From Novosphingobium sp. PhB57 (GTDB taxonomy: Bacteria; Pseudomonadota; Alphaproteobacteria; Sphingomonadales; Sphingomonadaceae), in contig NZ_SMBO01000003.1 of NCBI RefSeq assembly GCF_004342985.1, positions 310,001-374,000 of the forward strand: a stretch of DNA of 64,000 nucleotides, in the 5' to 3' direction. Position numbers and translations under genes: made by a program. Below are positions 25,182 through 34,215 of the stretch, piece after piece (the first letter of the stretch is position 1; each line of letters starts with the position of its first letter). The notes under the pieces are model-generated. The model worked only from the letters and a program-made list of their open reading frames with translations, was not told the origin of the DNA and did not search any database.

Positions 25182-26387
25182 TCAATAGGCCCAATCGAGC
25201 TGAATCCAGTACTTATCCGTGTCTGTCGCCATTTCCCGCGCGTCGTAATGGGCATAGCGCAAGGAAACGGCCGTCTTGCGCACCTTCGCAGATGCGAGAA
25301 GATCGATCTCGTTGCCGTAATGCTGGTCCAGTCGATCGCTGTCGAAACGGTGCCAGGTCGCCTGAACCGACAGGCCGGAGAGCGGCCCCGCCTGTTTCCA
25401 GCCATAGCCACCGCCGAAATAGAGATCGCGCAAGCCGTTCGCCGGAGTCGTCAGGAACTTGTCCGCCCACCCCTGGAACTTGAAGTTGGTGCCGAGCGGC
25501 GTCTGGAAACTGGTGAATGGCAGGCCCTTGCTGGCGCCCAGCACCTCGTAACCGGCATTGAGCTTCCAGCCCTTCACATCGAGCAGGCCGTCCGCAAGCC
25601 AATAGTCCGCCGCGTAATCGTTGGGGTTCCGGTGGTAGTCGGACTGCCGGGCGTAACTGGCCTGATAGGCCAGCTTCACCGCCGGGCCGAACGCATGGCT
25701 TCCCGCGAGCCGCGCTCCGTAGGTCTGGCTGGACTGCCGGAATGCCTGCACGGCCGCTTCGTCCTGATCGACGAGATAGGCAAAGCCGGTCAAGGTGCCG
25801 AGCGGCGTGACGTAGGAGAGATTGCCGAGGACGTTGTCGCCTCCGACTGCCTGCTGACGTGCGCCCGCGCCGTCGATGCCCCAGATCGTGCGCACGCTCC
25901 AGGCGTAGGAGATATCCAGCTTCAGCCCCCTGATAGGGGTGATCTCGGCGCGCACCGCATCGAAAGTCTGCGCATTGTCGCGAAAACCGACATTGCCGAC
26001 GAAGCGCTCGTCATCGAGCGTGATCTTCTGACGTCCCGCCGTAAGGCTCAGCGCCTTCGTGCGATATTGCAGCTGCGCGACATAGAGCGCCACGTTCTGC
26101 GGATCCGCGACCAGCGGCCGCGTCGCCGCGCCGTTCAAACCGTCGTAGTAGTGATCCACCGCAGCCAGCGTGCCCTGGCCGATGACGGTCGCGCTGATCG
26201 CGCCGCTGGCGGCAGTTACGCCGCCTCGCACCCGCAAGGTCAGGGCGTCCGCTGCCTGGGAAAGCCCGTCCTGATCGACATGTTCGTAGCGCGCCCGGGC
26301 TTCGGCCACGGGCTTCAGCGTCATTTCCTGGGCGCAAGCCGGCCCCGCGGCGGCCAATGCGGCCGCCGTTCCGATGAGATATCGCAT
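25182..26387 (-). CDS. Alginate-export-family outer membrane porin
   Basis: A 401-residue protein with a signal peptide (MRYLIGTAAALAAAGPACA) and repeated amphipathic beta strands ending in an aromatic residue (IQLDWAY). The segment LSLTAGRQKITLDDERFVGN is typical of alginate-export (AlgE-like) porins and other substrate-nonspecific 18-strand barrels. It lies between the NarK-type transporter and nirB genes on the same strand, so it most likely lets nitrate or nitrite cross the outer membrane. Sequence alone does not show substrate. A GC-rich hairpin and the end of the transporter gene precede it, and the nirB leader follows it. Confidence 0.75.
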   Translation of the reverse strand: MRYLIGTAAALAAAGPACAQEMTLKPVAEARARYEHVDQDGLSQAADALTLRVRGGVTAASGAISATVIGQGTLAAVDHYYDGLNGAATRPLVADPQNVALYVAQLQYRTKALSLTAGRQKITLDDERFVGNVGFRDNAQTFDAVRAEITPIRGLKLDISYAWSVRTIWGIDGAGARQQAVGGDNVLGNLSYVTPLGTLTGFAYLVDQDEAAVQAFRQSSQTYGARLAGSHAFGPAVKLAYQASYARQSDYHRNPNDYAADYWLADGLLDVKGWKLNAGYEVLGASKGLPFTSFQTPLGTNFKFQGWADKFLTTPANGLRDLYFGGGYGWKQAGPLSGLSVQATWHRFDSDRLDQHYGNEIDLLASAKVRKTAVSLRYAHYDAREMATDTDKYWIQLDWAY

Positions 26388-26418
26388 GAAGTTGACGCCC
26401 CCCCTTCGAGACGAACGG

Positions 26419-26444
26419 GGCGGCGGCCTTGCCCGGCCGCCGCC
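26419..26444 (-). repeat. Perfect 10-bp GC hairpin between transporter and porin genes
   Basis: GGCGGCGGCC and its exact reverse complement flank a six-base loop in the 67-base gap after the NarK-type gene. No U-run follows, so it is more likely an mRNA-stabilising or processing hairpin within the operon than a full terminator. Confidence 0.55.
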
Positions 26445-26454
26445 TCCTCTCCGA

Positions 26455-27732
26455 TCAGATACGTGCTGCGGTGTTCCAGCGGGCGCGCCAGCGGCCCTTG
26501 ACCGCGGCCACGCTCGCCAGTGCCATCACGGCCAGTCCTGCGAAGATCAGGAAGCCAGGCGCGAAGCTGCCGGTCATCTGCTTGGCAAGGCCGAGCGAAC
26601 TGGCGAGATAGAACCCTCCGATGCCGCCTGCCATGCCGACAAGCCCGGTCATCACGCCGATCTCGGCCTGGAAACGCTGCGGGACCAGCTGGAAGACCGC
26701 GCCATTGCCCGTGCCCAGCGCCAGCATGGCCAACACGAACATGCCCAGCGCGCCCGGCAGGCTCACGGCGTTGGCCACGCCCGCCAGGGCCACAGCGGCA
26801 ACGAAGTAGACCGCCATCAGCGCCTTCACCCCGCCGATGCGGTCGGCCAGCGCGCCGCCCATCGGCCGCACGAGCGAACCTGCAAAGACGCAGGCAGCCG
26901 TGCAGTAACCCGCCACGATCGGCGTAAGGCCGAACTGGTCGGTGAAATAGATCGGCAGCGAGGCGGCAAGGCCCACGAAACCCCCGAAAGTCACGGCATA
27001 GAAGGCCATGAGCCACCAGGCGTCGGCCTGCTTGAGCGGTTCGAAATAGTCGACCAGCTTTCGCGGCGCCGGCTGGTTAGGCGAATCCTTTGCCATGAGC
27101 ATGTAGACGACGAAGACCAGTGACAGCGGGATGCAGGCAAGGCCCAGCACGGCATTCCAGCCAAACATCTTGGCAAGCATCGGCGCGAAAAGCGAAGCGA
27201 GCACGGTGCCCGAATTGCCCATGCCGGCAAGGCCCATCGCCTTGCCCTGGTGCTCGGCCGGATACCAGCGGCTCGCCAGCGGAAGCGCGATCGCGAAGCT
27301 AGCCCCTGCAAAGCCCAGGATCACGCCGAGCGCCAGGGTTCCCGCGAAGCTGTTCACGCCCATGAACCAGGCGAAGAACAGACCGGCAATGACGATAAGC
27401 TGGCTGATCGCGCCTGAACGCTTGGGTCCGATACGGTCGACCAGCAGCCCGTTGACCACCCGCAGCAGGGCGCCGGCGAGTGTCGGCGTGGCGACCATCA
27501 GTCCCTTTTCGGCCGAAGTCAGCCCCAGCGTCCTGGCGATTTCCGGCGCCAGCGGGCCGAGCAAGACCCAGACCATGAAGGCGAGGTCGAAATAGAGGAA
27601 GGCTGCGATCAAGGTCGGCGCGTGACCGGCCTTCCAGAAGCTGGTCCCGGCCTCCGATGCGCCGCCGAGATCGGCCGATGCGTTGTCGGCCTGTCGGCCC
27701 TCTGCGTCACGTTTCCAGTAAGCGGTTGCCAT
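26455..27732 (-). CDS. narK: NarK/NasA-type nitrate/nitrite transporter (MFS)
   Basis: A 425-residue, 12-helix major facilitator protein of the nitrate/nitrite porter family. Two glycine-rich nitrate signatures are visible: MGLAGMGNSGTVLAS in the first half and LGTGNGAVFQLVPQRF in the second. The cytoplasmic loop motif (VNGLLVDRIGPKRSGA, then GGALADRIGG) is the MFS loop 2-3 signature. The start at 27732 (MATAYWKRD) is preferred over an in-frame codon further out because the extension would lie in the leader after the terminator hairpin. The 276-base leader carries tandem hairpins and a terminator like that of nirB, so expression should depend on NasT. Confidence 0.88.
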   Translation of the reverse strand: MATAYWKRDAEGRQADNASADLGGASEAGTSFWKAGHAPTLIAAFLYFDLAFMVWVLLGPLAPEIARTLGLTSAEKGLMVATPTLAGALLRVVNGLLVDRIGPKRSGAISQLIVIAGLFFAWFMGVNSFAGTLALGVILGFAGASFAIALPLASRWYPAEHQGKAMGLAGMGNSGTVLASLFAPMLAKMFGWNAVLGLACIPLSLVFVVYMLMAKDSPNQPAPRKLVDYFEPLKQADAWWLMAFYAVTFGGFVGLAASLPIYFTDQFGLTPIVAGYCTAACVFAGSLVRPMGGALADRIGGVKALMAVYFVAAVALAGVANAVSLPGALGMFVLAMLALGTGNGAVFQLVPQRFQAEIGVMTGLVGMAGGIGGFYLASSLGLAKQMTGSFAPGFLIFAGLAVMALASVAAVKGRWRARWNTAARI

Positions 27733-27757
27733 CGTCGGTTCCCCATAGAGCGGGCAC

Positions 27758-27810
27758 GAAAAAAGCCGCAGGCCGGACGTCACCCTTGGGTGAGCCCGGT
27801 CAGCGGCTTT
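27758..27810 (-). terminator. Conditional terminator in the narK leader
   Basis: On the minus strand the stem AAAGCCGC / GCGGCTTT closes an inner structured region with a second small hairpin (TCACCC / GGGTGA) and is followed by TTTTTTC. It ends about 25 bases before the transporter start codon, the same spacing as in the nirB leader. Confidence 0.8.
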
Positions 27811-27827
27811 GCTGCGAATATCGGTGA

Positions 27828-27882
27828 GGATGGCGCCCCGCCCTTGGAGCAGCGCATCCGGTAGTCACGCGTCTTCGCGTGA
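27828..27882 (-). promoter_or_regulatory. Tandem hairpins, candidate NasT/ANTAR-binding RNA of narK
   Basis: In minus-strand RNA the first hairpin covers 27882-27865 (TCACGCG / CGCGTGA, loop AAGA; read one pair shorter, the loop is GAAGAC). The second covers 27859-27828 (GGATG plus CGC against GCG plus CATCC, with a bulge). They are five bases apart and about 17 bases before the terminator. The order hairpin-hairpin-terminator is the same as in the nirB leader. Primary sequence is not conserved between the two leaders apart from a G-A-x-G pattern in one loop of each. Confidence 0.6.
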
Positions 27883-28008
27883 GGCCCTCATCATCATGCG
27901 ATTCGCGTCATGTTGCAAGGCACAAAATTCGGCGCCTGGTCAAAGGATACCTGAGCAGCGTTGCCCAGGCAGCGAATCCGCCGCTTTCGACTGCCTTCGG
28001 CAAGGCGA

Positions 28009-29223
28009 TCAACGCAGTTGCACAAAACCCGCAAGGTAATCGTCGATACGCTCGGGATCGAATACGCGCCCGTCGAAGAACCTGTCCGGCCCCAAGGTCA
28101 GGTCGCCCTTGCGCGATCCCACGGCCAGCGGCGAATGGACGGCGCCTTCCAGTTTCATGCTCGCGCCCGGCATGGGCACATCGCTTCCGGCCAGGGCGCG
28201 GCGGAAAACATCGGGACGGAACACCGCTCCGGCGCGTGCGGCGCTGTCGGCCGAGTGCTCCACCATGCCCCAACGCACCAGTTGCGAATAGATCCAGAGC
28301 GCCTGGCTGCGCCAGGGAAACGGCGTGGCCTCGCGCGAGAACAGCATGAAGTCGGGATTGGGGATCGCCGGTTCGCCTGCCCGGTTCACCATTTCACCGG
28401 CCAGGGCGCGGCGGATCAGGTCCGCAGGCTGATCCACATAGCGCGGCGCGGCGAGCAGATCCGCCAGCGCGCTGTGATTGTCCGGCTCGTCGCACCAGGC
28501 TGCCGCGCGGACCAGCGCCCGCAGGAGCCGATCGACGGTCTCGGGGTTCTCCTCCATCCAGTTCTGGCGGAAGGCGAGCACTTTCTCCACGCCGCGCCGC
28601 CAGATCCGCTCGCCCACGGCGACGGTTTCGGCAAGCCCGGCCTCTACCGCCGCGCTGCCCCAGGGTTCGCCTGCGATGAAGCCGTCGATCTCACCGGCAT
28701 GGAGCGCCTCGACCGTCAGCGACGGCGGCAGCACCCGCAAGACGACATCGCGGTCGGGATCGACACCGGCGCTGGCCAGCCAGTAGCGCAGCATCAAGGC
28801 ATGGCTCGAAAAACGATGGACCACGCCGATCACCGGCTTGCGCCGCCAGAGGCCGATCGCAGCGGCAAAATCGTGCGCCGTGCCCAGCGGATCGGCCAGA
28901 CGTCCGGCGAGGTCCGGGTCCAGCGCGGCCGCGAAGTCCTTGGCCATCACCAGCATGTTGCCGTTCACGTTCAGCTTGTAAGGGGCGGCCAGCGCGGCGG
29001 GTTGCTGGCTGAGGCCCAGCGTCACCGCCACGGCCAGCGGCGCCAGCATGTGCGCGGCCTGCACCTGGCCATAGACCAGACGATCGCGCAGGGTCGCCCA
29101 ACTGGTCGTGCGAACGAGGTCGAGCGAAAGCCCCTCTTCCTCGGCAAAGCCCCGCTCCTGCGCCACGGCGAGCACCGCCACGTCGGTGAGCGGCAGGAAG
29201 GCGATGCGCAAGTTCGTCGTCAT
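28009..29223 (-). CDS. nasS: NasS-like nitrate sensor (CmpA/NrtA family)
   Basis: A 404-residue periplasmic-binding-protein fold without a signal peptide, so cytoplasmic. It belongs to the NrtA/CmpA nitrate-binding family (LRIAFLPLTDVAVLAVAQER, MLAPLAVAVTLGL, NVNGNMLVMAKDF, FIAGEPWG). In known NasS-NasT pairs, NasS holds NasT inactive until it binds nitrate or nitrite. Its ATG overlaps the nasT stop (ATGA), as in other alphaproteobacteria. The absence of an export signal and the fused expression with nasT separate it from an ABC-transporter binding protein. Confidence 0.88.
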   Translation of the reverse strand: MTTNLRIAFLPLTDVAVLAVAQERGFAEEEGLSLDLVRTTSWATLRDRLVYGQVQAAHMLAPLAVAVTLGLSQQPAALAAPYKLNVNGNMLVMAKDFAAALDPDLAGRLADPLGTAHDFAAAIGLWRRKPVIGVVHRFSSHALMLRYWLASAGVDPDRDVVLRVLPPSLTVEALHAGEIDGFIAGEPWGSAAVEAGLAETVAVGERIWRRGVEKVLAFRQNWMEENPETVDRLLRALVRAAAWCDEPDNHSALADLLAAPRYVDQPADLIRRALAGEMVNRAGEPAIPNPDFMLFSREATPFPWRSQALWIYSQLVRWGMVEHSADSAARAGAVFRPDVFRRALAGSDVPMPGASMKLEGAVHSPLAVGSRKGDLTLGPDRFFDGRVFDPERIDDYLAGFVQLR

Positions 29224-29801
29224 AGTCCCCCTCCCAGAAGGTCGCTGGCGGTAATCAGGGCCTGCGCCACGTCCACGATCTTCTTCCCCTGGTTCATCGC
29301 GCTCGACCGCAGGAGCGTATAGGCGTCCTGTTCCGACAGGTTGCGCTGCGCCATCAGGATGGACTTGGCGCGATCGATCACCTTGCGGTCCGAAAGCGCA
29401 TTGCGCGCCTCGTCCAATTCGGCCTGGATCCGGGCGAAAGCATTGAAGCGCCGCACCGCCAGCTCAAGCACCGGCTTCACCCGCTCCTTGCGCAACCCGT
29501 CGACGACATAGGCCGAGACACCCGCATCGATGGCCGCACCGATCATCGCCTCGTCGGACTGGTCCACGAACATCGCGATGGGCCGCGCGAGCGCACGGCT
29601 GACGCTGAGCATTTCCTCCAGAGTGTCGCGGCTGGGACTGCCAAGGTCCATGAGCACCACGTCGGGCGCCATCCGTTCGAGGCGGGCCACGAAGGCGCCG
29701 CGCGGCGGGACGATATGGATATCGTCATACCCGGCCTCGCGCAGGCCCTCTTCGAGAACCGTCGCGCGCAATCCGCTGTCGTCGATGATGACGATTCTCA
29801 T
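29220..29801 (-). CDS. nasT: NasT-like ANTAR-domain RNA-binding antiterminator
   Basis: A protein of 193 residues with a receiver-like domain (VIIDDSGLRATVLEEGL, Asp52 in LMDLGSP) and a C-terminal ANTAR domain at about 128-187 (ALSDRKVIDRAKSILMAQRN, then LSEQDAYTLLRSSAM). ANTAR domains bind paired hairpins in leader RNA and prevent terminator formation. The ATG at 29801 (MRIVIIDD) is chosen over one at 29819 because it gives the usual N-terminus; neither has a strong ribosome-binding site. It forms a four-base overlap with nasS. The two leaders downstream on the same strand are its expected targets. Confidence 0.9.
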   Translation of the reverse strand: MRIVIIDDSGLRATVLEEGLREAGYDDIHIVPPRGAFVARLERMAPDVVLMDLGSPSRDTLEEMLSVSRALARPIAMFVDQSDEAMIGAAIDAGVSAYVVDGLRKERVKPVLELAVRRFNAFARIQAELDEARNALSDRKVIDRAKSILMAQRNLSEQDAYTLLRSSAMNQGKKIVDVAQALITASDLLGGGL

Positions 29802-30007
29802 CGAGTGCCCAAATTCCATCGAAGTGAAGCCCGTCTTTCGCGCCGCACATTGCCGAGGCGGCTTGCCACGTCAACGACAGAGCAGAAATAGCGGCGAACA
29901 GTCTTCCCGTTAAAAAGCCGTCCCGCAATATGTAAAAACATTTGTCTTTTTCCCGGAAGCCGTGTTTCTTGGTCAAACAAGGCCGAAGCGGCATAGAGGG
30001 GCAGGGG

Positions 30008-33000
30008 ATGATGAAACGGACGAAGCGTTCTGCGCAAGCAGTTCTGGGCATGGCATGCGCGGTTTCCTGGCTGGCGGTGTCCGCTTCGGCAGGGGCGCAA
30101 GTGGCCGGCCCCTTCGATCTCCAGCTTATTCCCGCGGCGCCGACATGGTCCAGCGACCTCTCCCTGCCCGCAGGCGATTGGACGCTCTCGTTCCGGGCCT
30201 CCCTTGAAGCCGGCAGCGAAGGCACTCTGGTCGCGTTGGGAGACGAGACGGCGGCGCAGCTTTCGCTCTCCATCGCGGCGGGACGGCCCGTTCTTTCCGG
30301 CGGCAGGCAGACTGCGCGGGGCGGCGCCCTGAACAAAGCGGACGCCTGGCACCACTACGCCATCGTCTCCGCAGGCGGCAGCCAGCGCCTCTTCGTGGAC
30401 GGACGCCTGGCCGCGACACTGACGCAGCCGCTTGCCGGAGCACCCGGCAAGCTGCTGGTGGCGCCATCGACCCAGCCCTCTGGCGGTATTGCCGCGCGCC
30501 TCGTCGGGCTCCGTATCGATGCCGGAGCGATGTCCCCGGCCGACTTGCGCAATGCTGCTGTAGAGGGCCGCGATCCGGCTCTGGTCCAGTTCACCGAAAC
30601 GAGTGCCCGCTGGCCGCTTCAAGTCAAGCAAATGCAAGGGCAATTGACGCCCCAGCCCCCGGCCACACTCCCGCGCAGCGCGGCAGCCCCGGACAAGCCC
30701 ATCGCGAAGCCCGTCGCGCCAACGTCCGCGCTCGTCGCCCAAGGCGATGCCGCGTGGACGCTGCAGAAATGGACGCTCGCCGAAGCGCCGGCCGTGTCCG
30801 GTGACGGCAGCACGATCTCGCGCCCCGGCTTCACCAACGGCAAGTGGTACGCCGCAACCGTTCCCGGCACGGTGCTGACCACGCTGGTGGATCGCGGCGT
30901 CTATCCCGACCCGGCCCATGGCCTGAATAACCTCGTCATTCCCGAAAAGCTGGCGCGGCAGGACTACTGGTACCGCACCGAGTTCGAACTGCCCTCAGAA
31001 ACATCGGGCAAGCATCTGGAACTGTTGCTGAATGGCGTGAACTTCAGTTCGCAGGTATGGGTAAACGGTGTCGAGGTCGGCACGACCCGAGGCGCTTTCG
31101 TGCGCGGCCGCTTCGATGTTTCGGCCTACCTCAACCCCGGCCGCAATGCCGTGGCGATCCGCGTTTCGCCGCCGCCCCATCCGGGCCACGCCCATGAGGA
31201 ATCGCTGACGTCCGGCGTGGGCGAGAACGGCGGCGCCATGATGCTGGACGGCCCGACTTTCGGCGCTTCCGAAGGCTGGGACTGGATCCCCACCATTCGC
31301 GACCGACAGACAGGTCTCTGGCAGGACGTACAACTGCTCGCCTCGGGCGACGTCCAGATCGGCGATCCGCAAGTCGTCACCACCCTGCCCCGCGCCGACA
31401 ATTCCGTGGCGAACGTCGAGATCACGGTTCCTGTCGAGAACTTGTCCGACCAGCCCCGCACAGCAACCGTGCGCGCCGCTTTCGATGACGTGGCGGTCGA
31501 GCGGTCGATCACCATACCCGCGCATCAGTCCGCGGCGGTGCGCTTCTCGCCAGACAGCGACGCGGCCCTTGCGGTACGCAATCCGAAGCTCTGGTGGCCG
31601 AACGGCTACGGCGACCCGGCGCTGCACACGCTGCATCTGACCGCTTCGGTGGACGGCGCCAGGTCCGACGCGAAGGACCTGCGTTTCGGCATGCGGCAGG
31701 TGACGTACGAGATGTCGCTGGTGGACGATACCGGCAACCTCGACCGGGTCGTCATAGACTTCGAAAAGGCCCGCGCGCTCGGCCAGCAGATCGTCGACGA
31801 GCGACACGAGGCGATCCGGCAGGTGCGCGGCGGCTGGGCCTATTCCTTCGCTCCCGGCGCCGACAAGTCCCCAGCCGTCACGCCGATCCAGGGCGACGAA
31901 GCGCTCTCGCCCTTCCTCGTCCTGCGCGTCAACGGCGTGCGGATCGCCGCGCGCGGCGGCTCGATCGGCATGGACGATTTCATGAAGCGGGTCGACCGCC
32001 AGCGGCTGGAGCCGTTCTTCAAGCTCCACAAGGACGCCCACGTCAACGTCATCCGCAACTGGGTGGGCCAGAACACCCAGGCCAGCTTCTTCGACCTGGC
32101 GGACGAATACGGCCTGATGGTCATGAGCGACTTCTGGGAATCGACGCAGGACTACAACATCGAGGCCGAGGACGCCGGGCTGTTCCTCGGCAATGCCACG
32201 GACGTGGTCCAGCGCTTCCGCAACCACCCTTCGATCATCCTGTGGTTCGGCCGCAACGAAGGCGTGCCGCAGCCGATCCTCAACGAGGGCCTGGATGCCA
32301 TGCTGCGCAAGGAAGACGGCACGCGGCTCTACATGGCCTCTTCCAATCGCATCAACCTACACGATTCCGGGCCCTATAACTGGCGCGCGCCCGAAAAGTA
32401 TTTCACCGAATATTCCAAGGGCTTCGCGGTCGAAGTTGGCACGCCTTCCTTCCCGACGCTAGAATCCTGGGAACGCGCCATCCCGGCAAGCGAGCGCTGG
32501 CCGATCAGCGATACCTGGGCCTATCACGACTGGCATCAGACCGGGAACGGCGCGGTGAAGAGCTTCACCGATGCCATGGACCGTGAATTCGGCAAGGCCA
32601 CCAGCCTGCCGGACTTCGAGCGCAAGGCGCAAATGCTGGAGTACGAAAGCTACCGCGCGATCTTCGAGGGCATGAATGCCGGACTCTGGACCGAGAATTC
32701 GGGACGCATGCTCTGGATGACGCAGCCCGCATGGCCGAGTTCGGCCTGGCAGATCCTGTCTTCCGACTATGACACCCATGGCGCATTCTACGGGATGAAG
32801 AAAGCCTCCGAACCGGTCCACGTCCAGATGAACCTGCCGGACCACAAGGTGATCCTGGTAAACAACCGGATGACGGCACTGAGCGGCGTGACGGTGCGCG
32901 CGGTGGTCCAGGCGCTCGATGGCCGGCAGCTCGCGGCGCAGGAAAAGAAGCTCGACCTCGTCGGCGGCAAAGTCGGCGATGCCTTCACGCTCGACCTGGC

Positions 33001-33424
33001 GCCCTTGACGGCATCCGGGCCGGTCCTGATCCGCCTGGAAGCGCTCGACACAACGGGAACACGCCTTTCCGACAACTTCTACTGGCAGGCCGCCAGCGAC
33101 GAGGCGCTTCAGGCCCTCAGCACCATGGCCCCCGTCCCGCTGACGGCGCAAGCGCGGGCCGCGGAAGCTGGCGACGAAGCGAAGATCGAGGTCACCTTGA
33201 GCAATCCGGGCAAGACGGCTGCGATCCAGACCAAGCTGACCTTGTTCGACGCTGCCGGCAAACAGGTCCTGCCGGCCTATTTTTCAGACAATTACATCTC
33301 GCTCCTGCCAGGCGAGACGCGTAACGTGACGATCACGGCCCCCAGGGATGCGGCCGGAAGTTCACCTTCCGTCAAGCTCCGCGGTTGGAACGTCGCACCC
33401 CGGACCATCGCCACAGGAAAATGA
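30008..33424 (+). CDS. GH2 beta-mannosidase / exo-beta-glucosaminidase-like enzyme with N-terminal LamG-like domain
   Basis: A secreted protein of 1138 residues (signal peptide through about residue 31). Residues about 35-185 look like a concanavalin-type LamG domain (DAWHHYAIVSAGGSQRLFVD). The GH2 sugar-binding, Ig-like and TIM-barrel domains follow. The acid/base is E751 in FGRNEG and the nucleophile is E809 in FAVEVGTPSFPTLESW. The NPEVG-like nucleophile context points to the beta-mannosidase/exo-glucosaminidase branch and not beta-galactosidase, but specificity is uncertain. GAGGGG lies seven bases before the start. The stop overlaps the esterase gene (ATGA). It probably trims beta-linked sugars in the periplasm as part of the glycan locus. 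Confidence 0.85.
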   Translation: MMKRTKRSAQAVLGMACAVSWLAVSASAGAQVAGPFDLQLIPAAPTWSSDLSLPAGDWTLSFRASLEAGSEGTLVALGDETAAQLSLSIAAGRPVLSGGRQTARGGALNKADAWHHYAIVSAGGSQRLFVDGRLAATLTQPLAGAPGKLLVAPSTQPSGGIAARLVGLRIDAGAMSPADLRNAAVEGRDPALVQFTETSARWPLQVKQMQGQLTPQPPATLPRSAAAPDKPIAKPVAPTSALVAQGDAAWTLQKWTLAEAPAVSGDGSTISRPGFTNGKWYAATVPGTVLTTLVDRGVYPDPAHGLNNLVIPEKLARQDYWYRTEFELPSETSGKHLELLLNGVNFSSQVWVNGVEVGTTRGAFVRGRFDVSAYLNPGRNAVAIRVSPPPHPGHAHEESLTSGVGENGGAMMLDGPTFGASEGWDWIPTIRDRQTGLWQDVQLLASGDVQIGDPQVVTTLPRADNSVANVEITVPVENLSDQPRTATVRAAFDDVAVERSITIPAHQSAAVRFSPDSDAALAVRNPKLWWPNGYGDPALHTLHLTASVDGARSDAKDLRFGMRQVTYEMSLVDDTGNLDRVVIDFEKARALGQQIVDERHEAIRQVRGGWAYSFAPGADKSPAVTPIQGDEALSPFLVLRVNGVRIAARGGSIGMDDFMKRVDRQRLEPFFKLHKDAHVNVIRNWVGQNTQASFFDLADEYGLMVMSDFWESTQDYNIEAEDAGLFLGNATDVVQRFRNHPSIILWFGRNEGVPQPILNEGLDAMLRKEDGTRLYMASSNRINLHDSGPYNWRAPEKYFTEYSKGFAVEVGTPSFPTLESWERAIPASERWPISDTWAYHDWHQTGNGAVKSFTDAMDREFGKATSLPDFERKAQMLEYESYRAIFEGMNAGLWTENSGRMLWMTQPAWPSSAWQILSSDYDTHGAFYGMKKASEPVHVQMNLPDHKVILVNNRMTALSGVTVRAVVQALDGRQLAAQEKKLDLVGGKVGDAFTLDLAPLTASGPVLIRLEALDTTGTRLSDNFYWQAASDEALQALSTMAPVPLTAQARAAEAGDEAKIEVTLSNPGKTAAIQTKLTLFDAAGKQVLPAYFSDNYISLLPGETRNVTITAPRDAAGSSPSVKLRGWNVAPRTIATGK

Positions 33425-34215
33425 CCTTGCGACTGAAGACCCTGCCCGCTTTTTCCGCTGCCGTCGCGGCCCTTGCCATCGCGCGCCCCGCCCTGGCGCA
33501 GGCCCCGGCCGTTTCGACCCTGCCGGTCCAGACCGCCGCGCAGGCCGCGGACTTGCGTTTGCGTACGGACTGGGCCTGGAGCGCGCGCTACCGCGAGGCC
33601 AATGCCACCGATGTCGTGGGCACCGTGAAGCCCCGTATCGTGCTGATGGGCGATTCCATCACGCAGGGCTGGTACGATCTCGATCGCGCCTTCTTCACGC
33701 CCGGCAGGATAGGGCGCGGCATCGGCGGGCAGACCACCTCCCAGATGCTGCTGCGCTTCCGGCAGGACGTGATCGACCTCAATCCGCAAGTCGTCCAGAT
33801 CATGGCCGGGACCAACGACATCGCCGGAAATACCGGACCGATGACCGACGAGCAGATCCAGGCCAACTTCCGCTCCATGGTGGAAATGGCGCAGGCTCAC
33901 GGCATCCGCGTGATCCTGGCTTCCATCCCGCCCGCCGATCTGTTCCCCTGGCGCCCCGGCCTGGATACGGGTCCGCGTATCCAGCGGATCAACGCCTGGC
34001 TCAGGACTTATGCTGCCAAAACCGGATCGGTCTATGCGGATTACTGGACGGCCATGAAAGGCACCGGTCTCGGCGCACGCGAAGGGCTGACATCGGATCA
34101 CGTCCACCCGACCCCGGCCGGCTACGAAGTGATGAACAAGGTGGCCGAGGCCGCCTTCACCCAGGCGCTGGCTCTGCCCGCCCCGCGGCCGCTTGCCGCC
34201 GCCCGCATACCGTGA
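33421..34215 (+). CDS. GDSL/SGNH-family esterase, secreted
   Basis: A 264-residue protein with a signal peptide (cleaved after ALA, about residue 26). The SGNH blocks are present: nucleophile S79 in LMGDSITQGW, Gly in IGRGIGGQTT, Asn in AGTNDIAGN and the terminal DHVHPTPAGY with the Asp-His pair. The start is coupled to the GH2 stop (ATGA) and the stop overlaps the next GTG start. Family members remove acetyl or other acyl groups, often from polysaccharides, and this operon position favours a carbohydrate deacetylase. Substrate is inferred from context. Confidence 0.85.
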   Translation: MTLRLKTLPAFSAAVAALAIARPALAQAPAVSTLPVQTAAQAADLRLRTDWAWSARYREANATDVVGTVKPRIVLMGDSITQGWYDLDRAFFTPGRIGRGIGGQTTSQMLLRFRQDVIDLNPQVVQIMAGTNDIAGNTGPMTDEQIQANFRSMVEMAQAHGIRVILASIPPADLFPWRPGLDTGPRIQRINAWLRTYAAKTGSVYADYWTAMKGTGLGAREGLTSDHVHPTPAGYEVMNKVAEAAFTQALALPAPRPLAAARIP

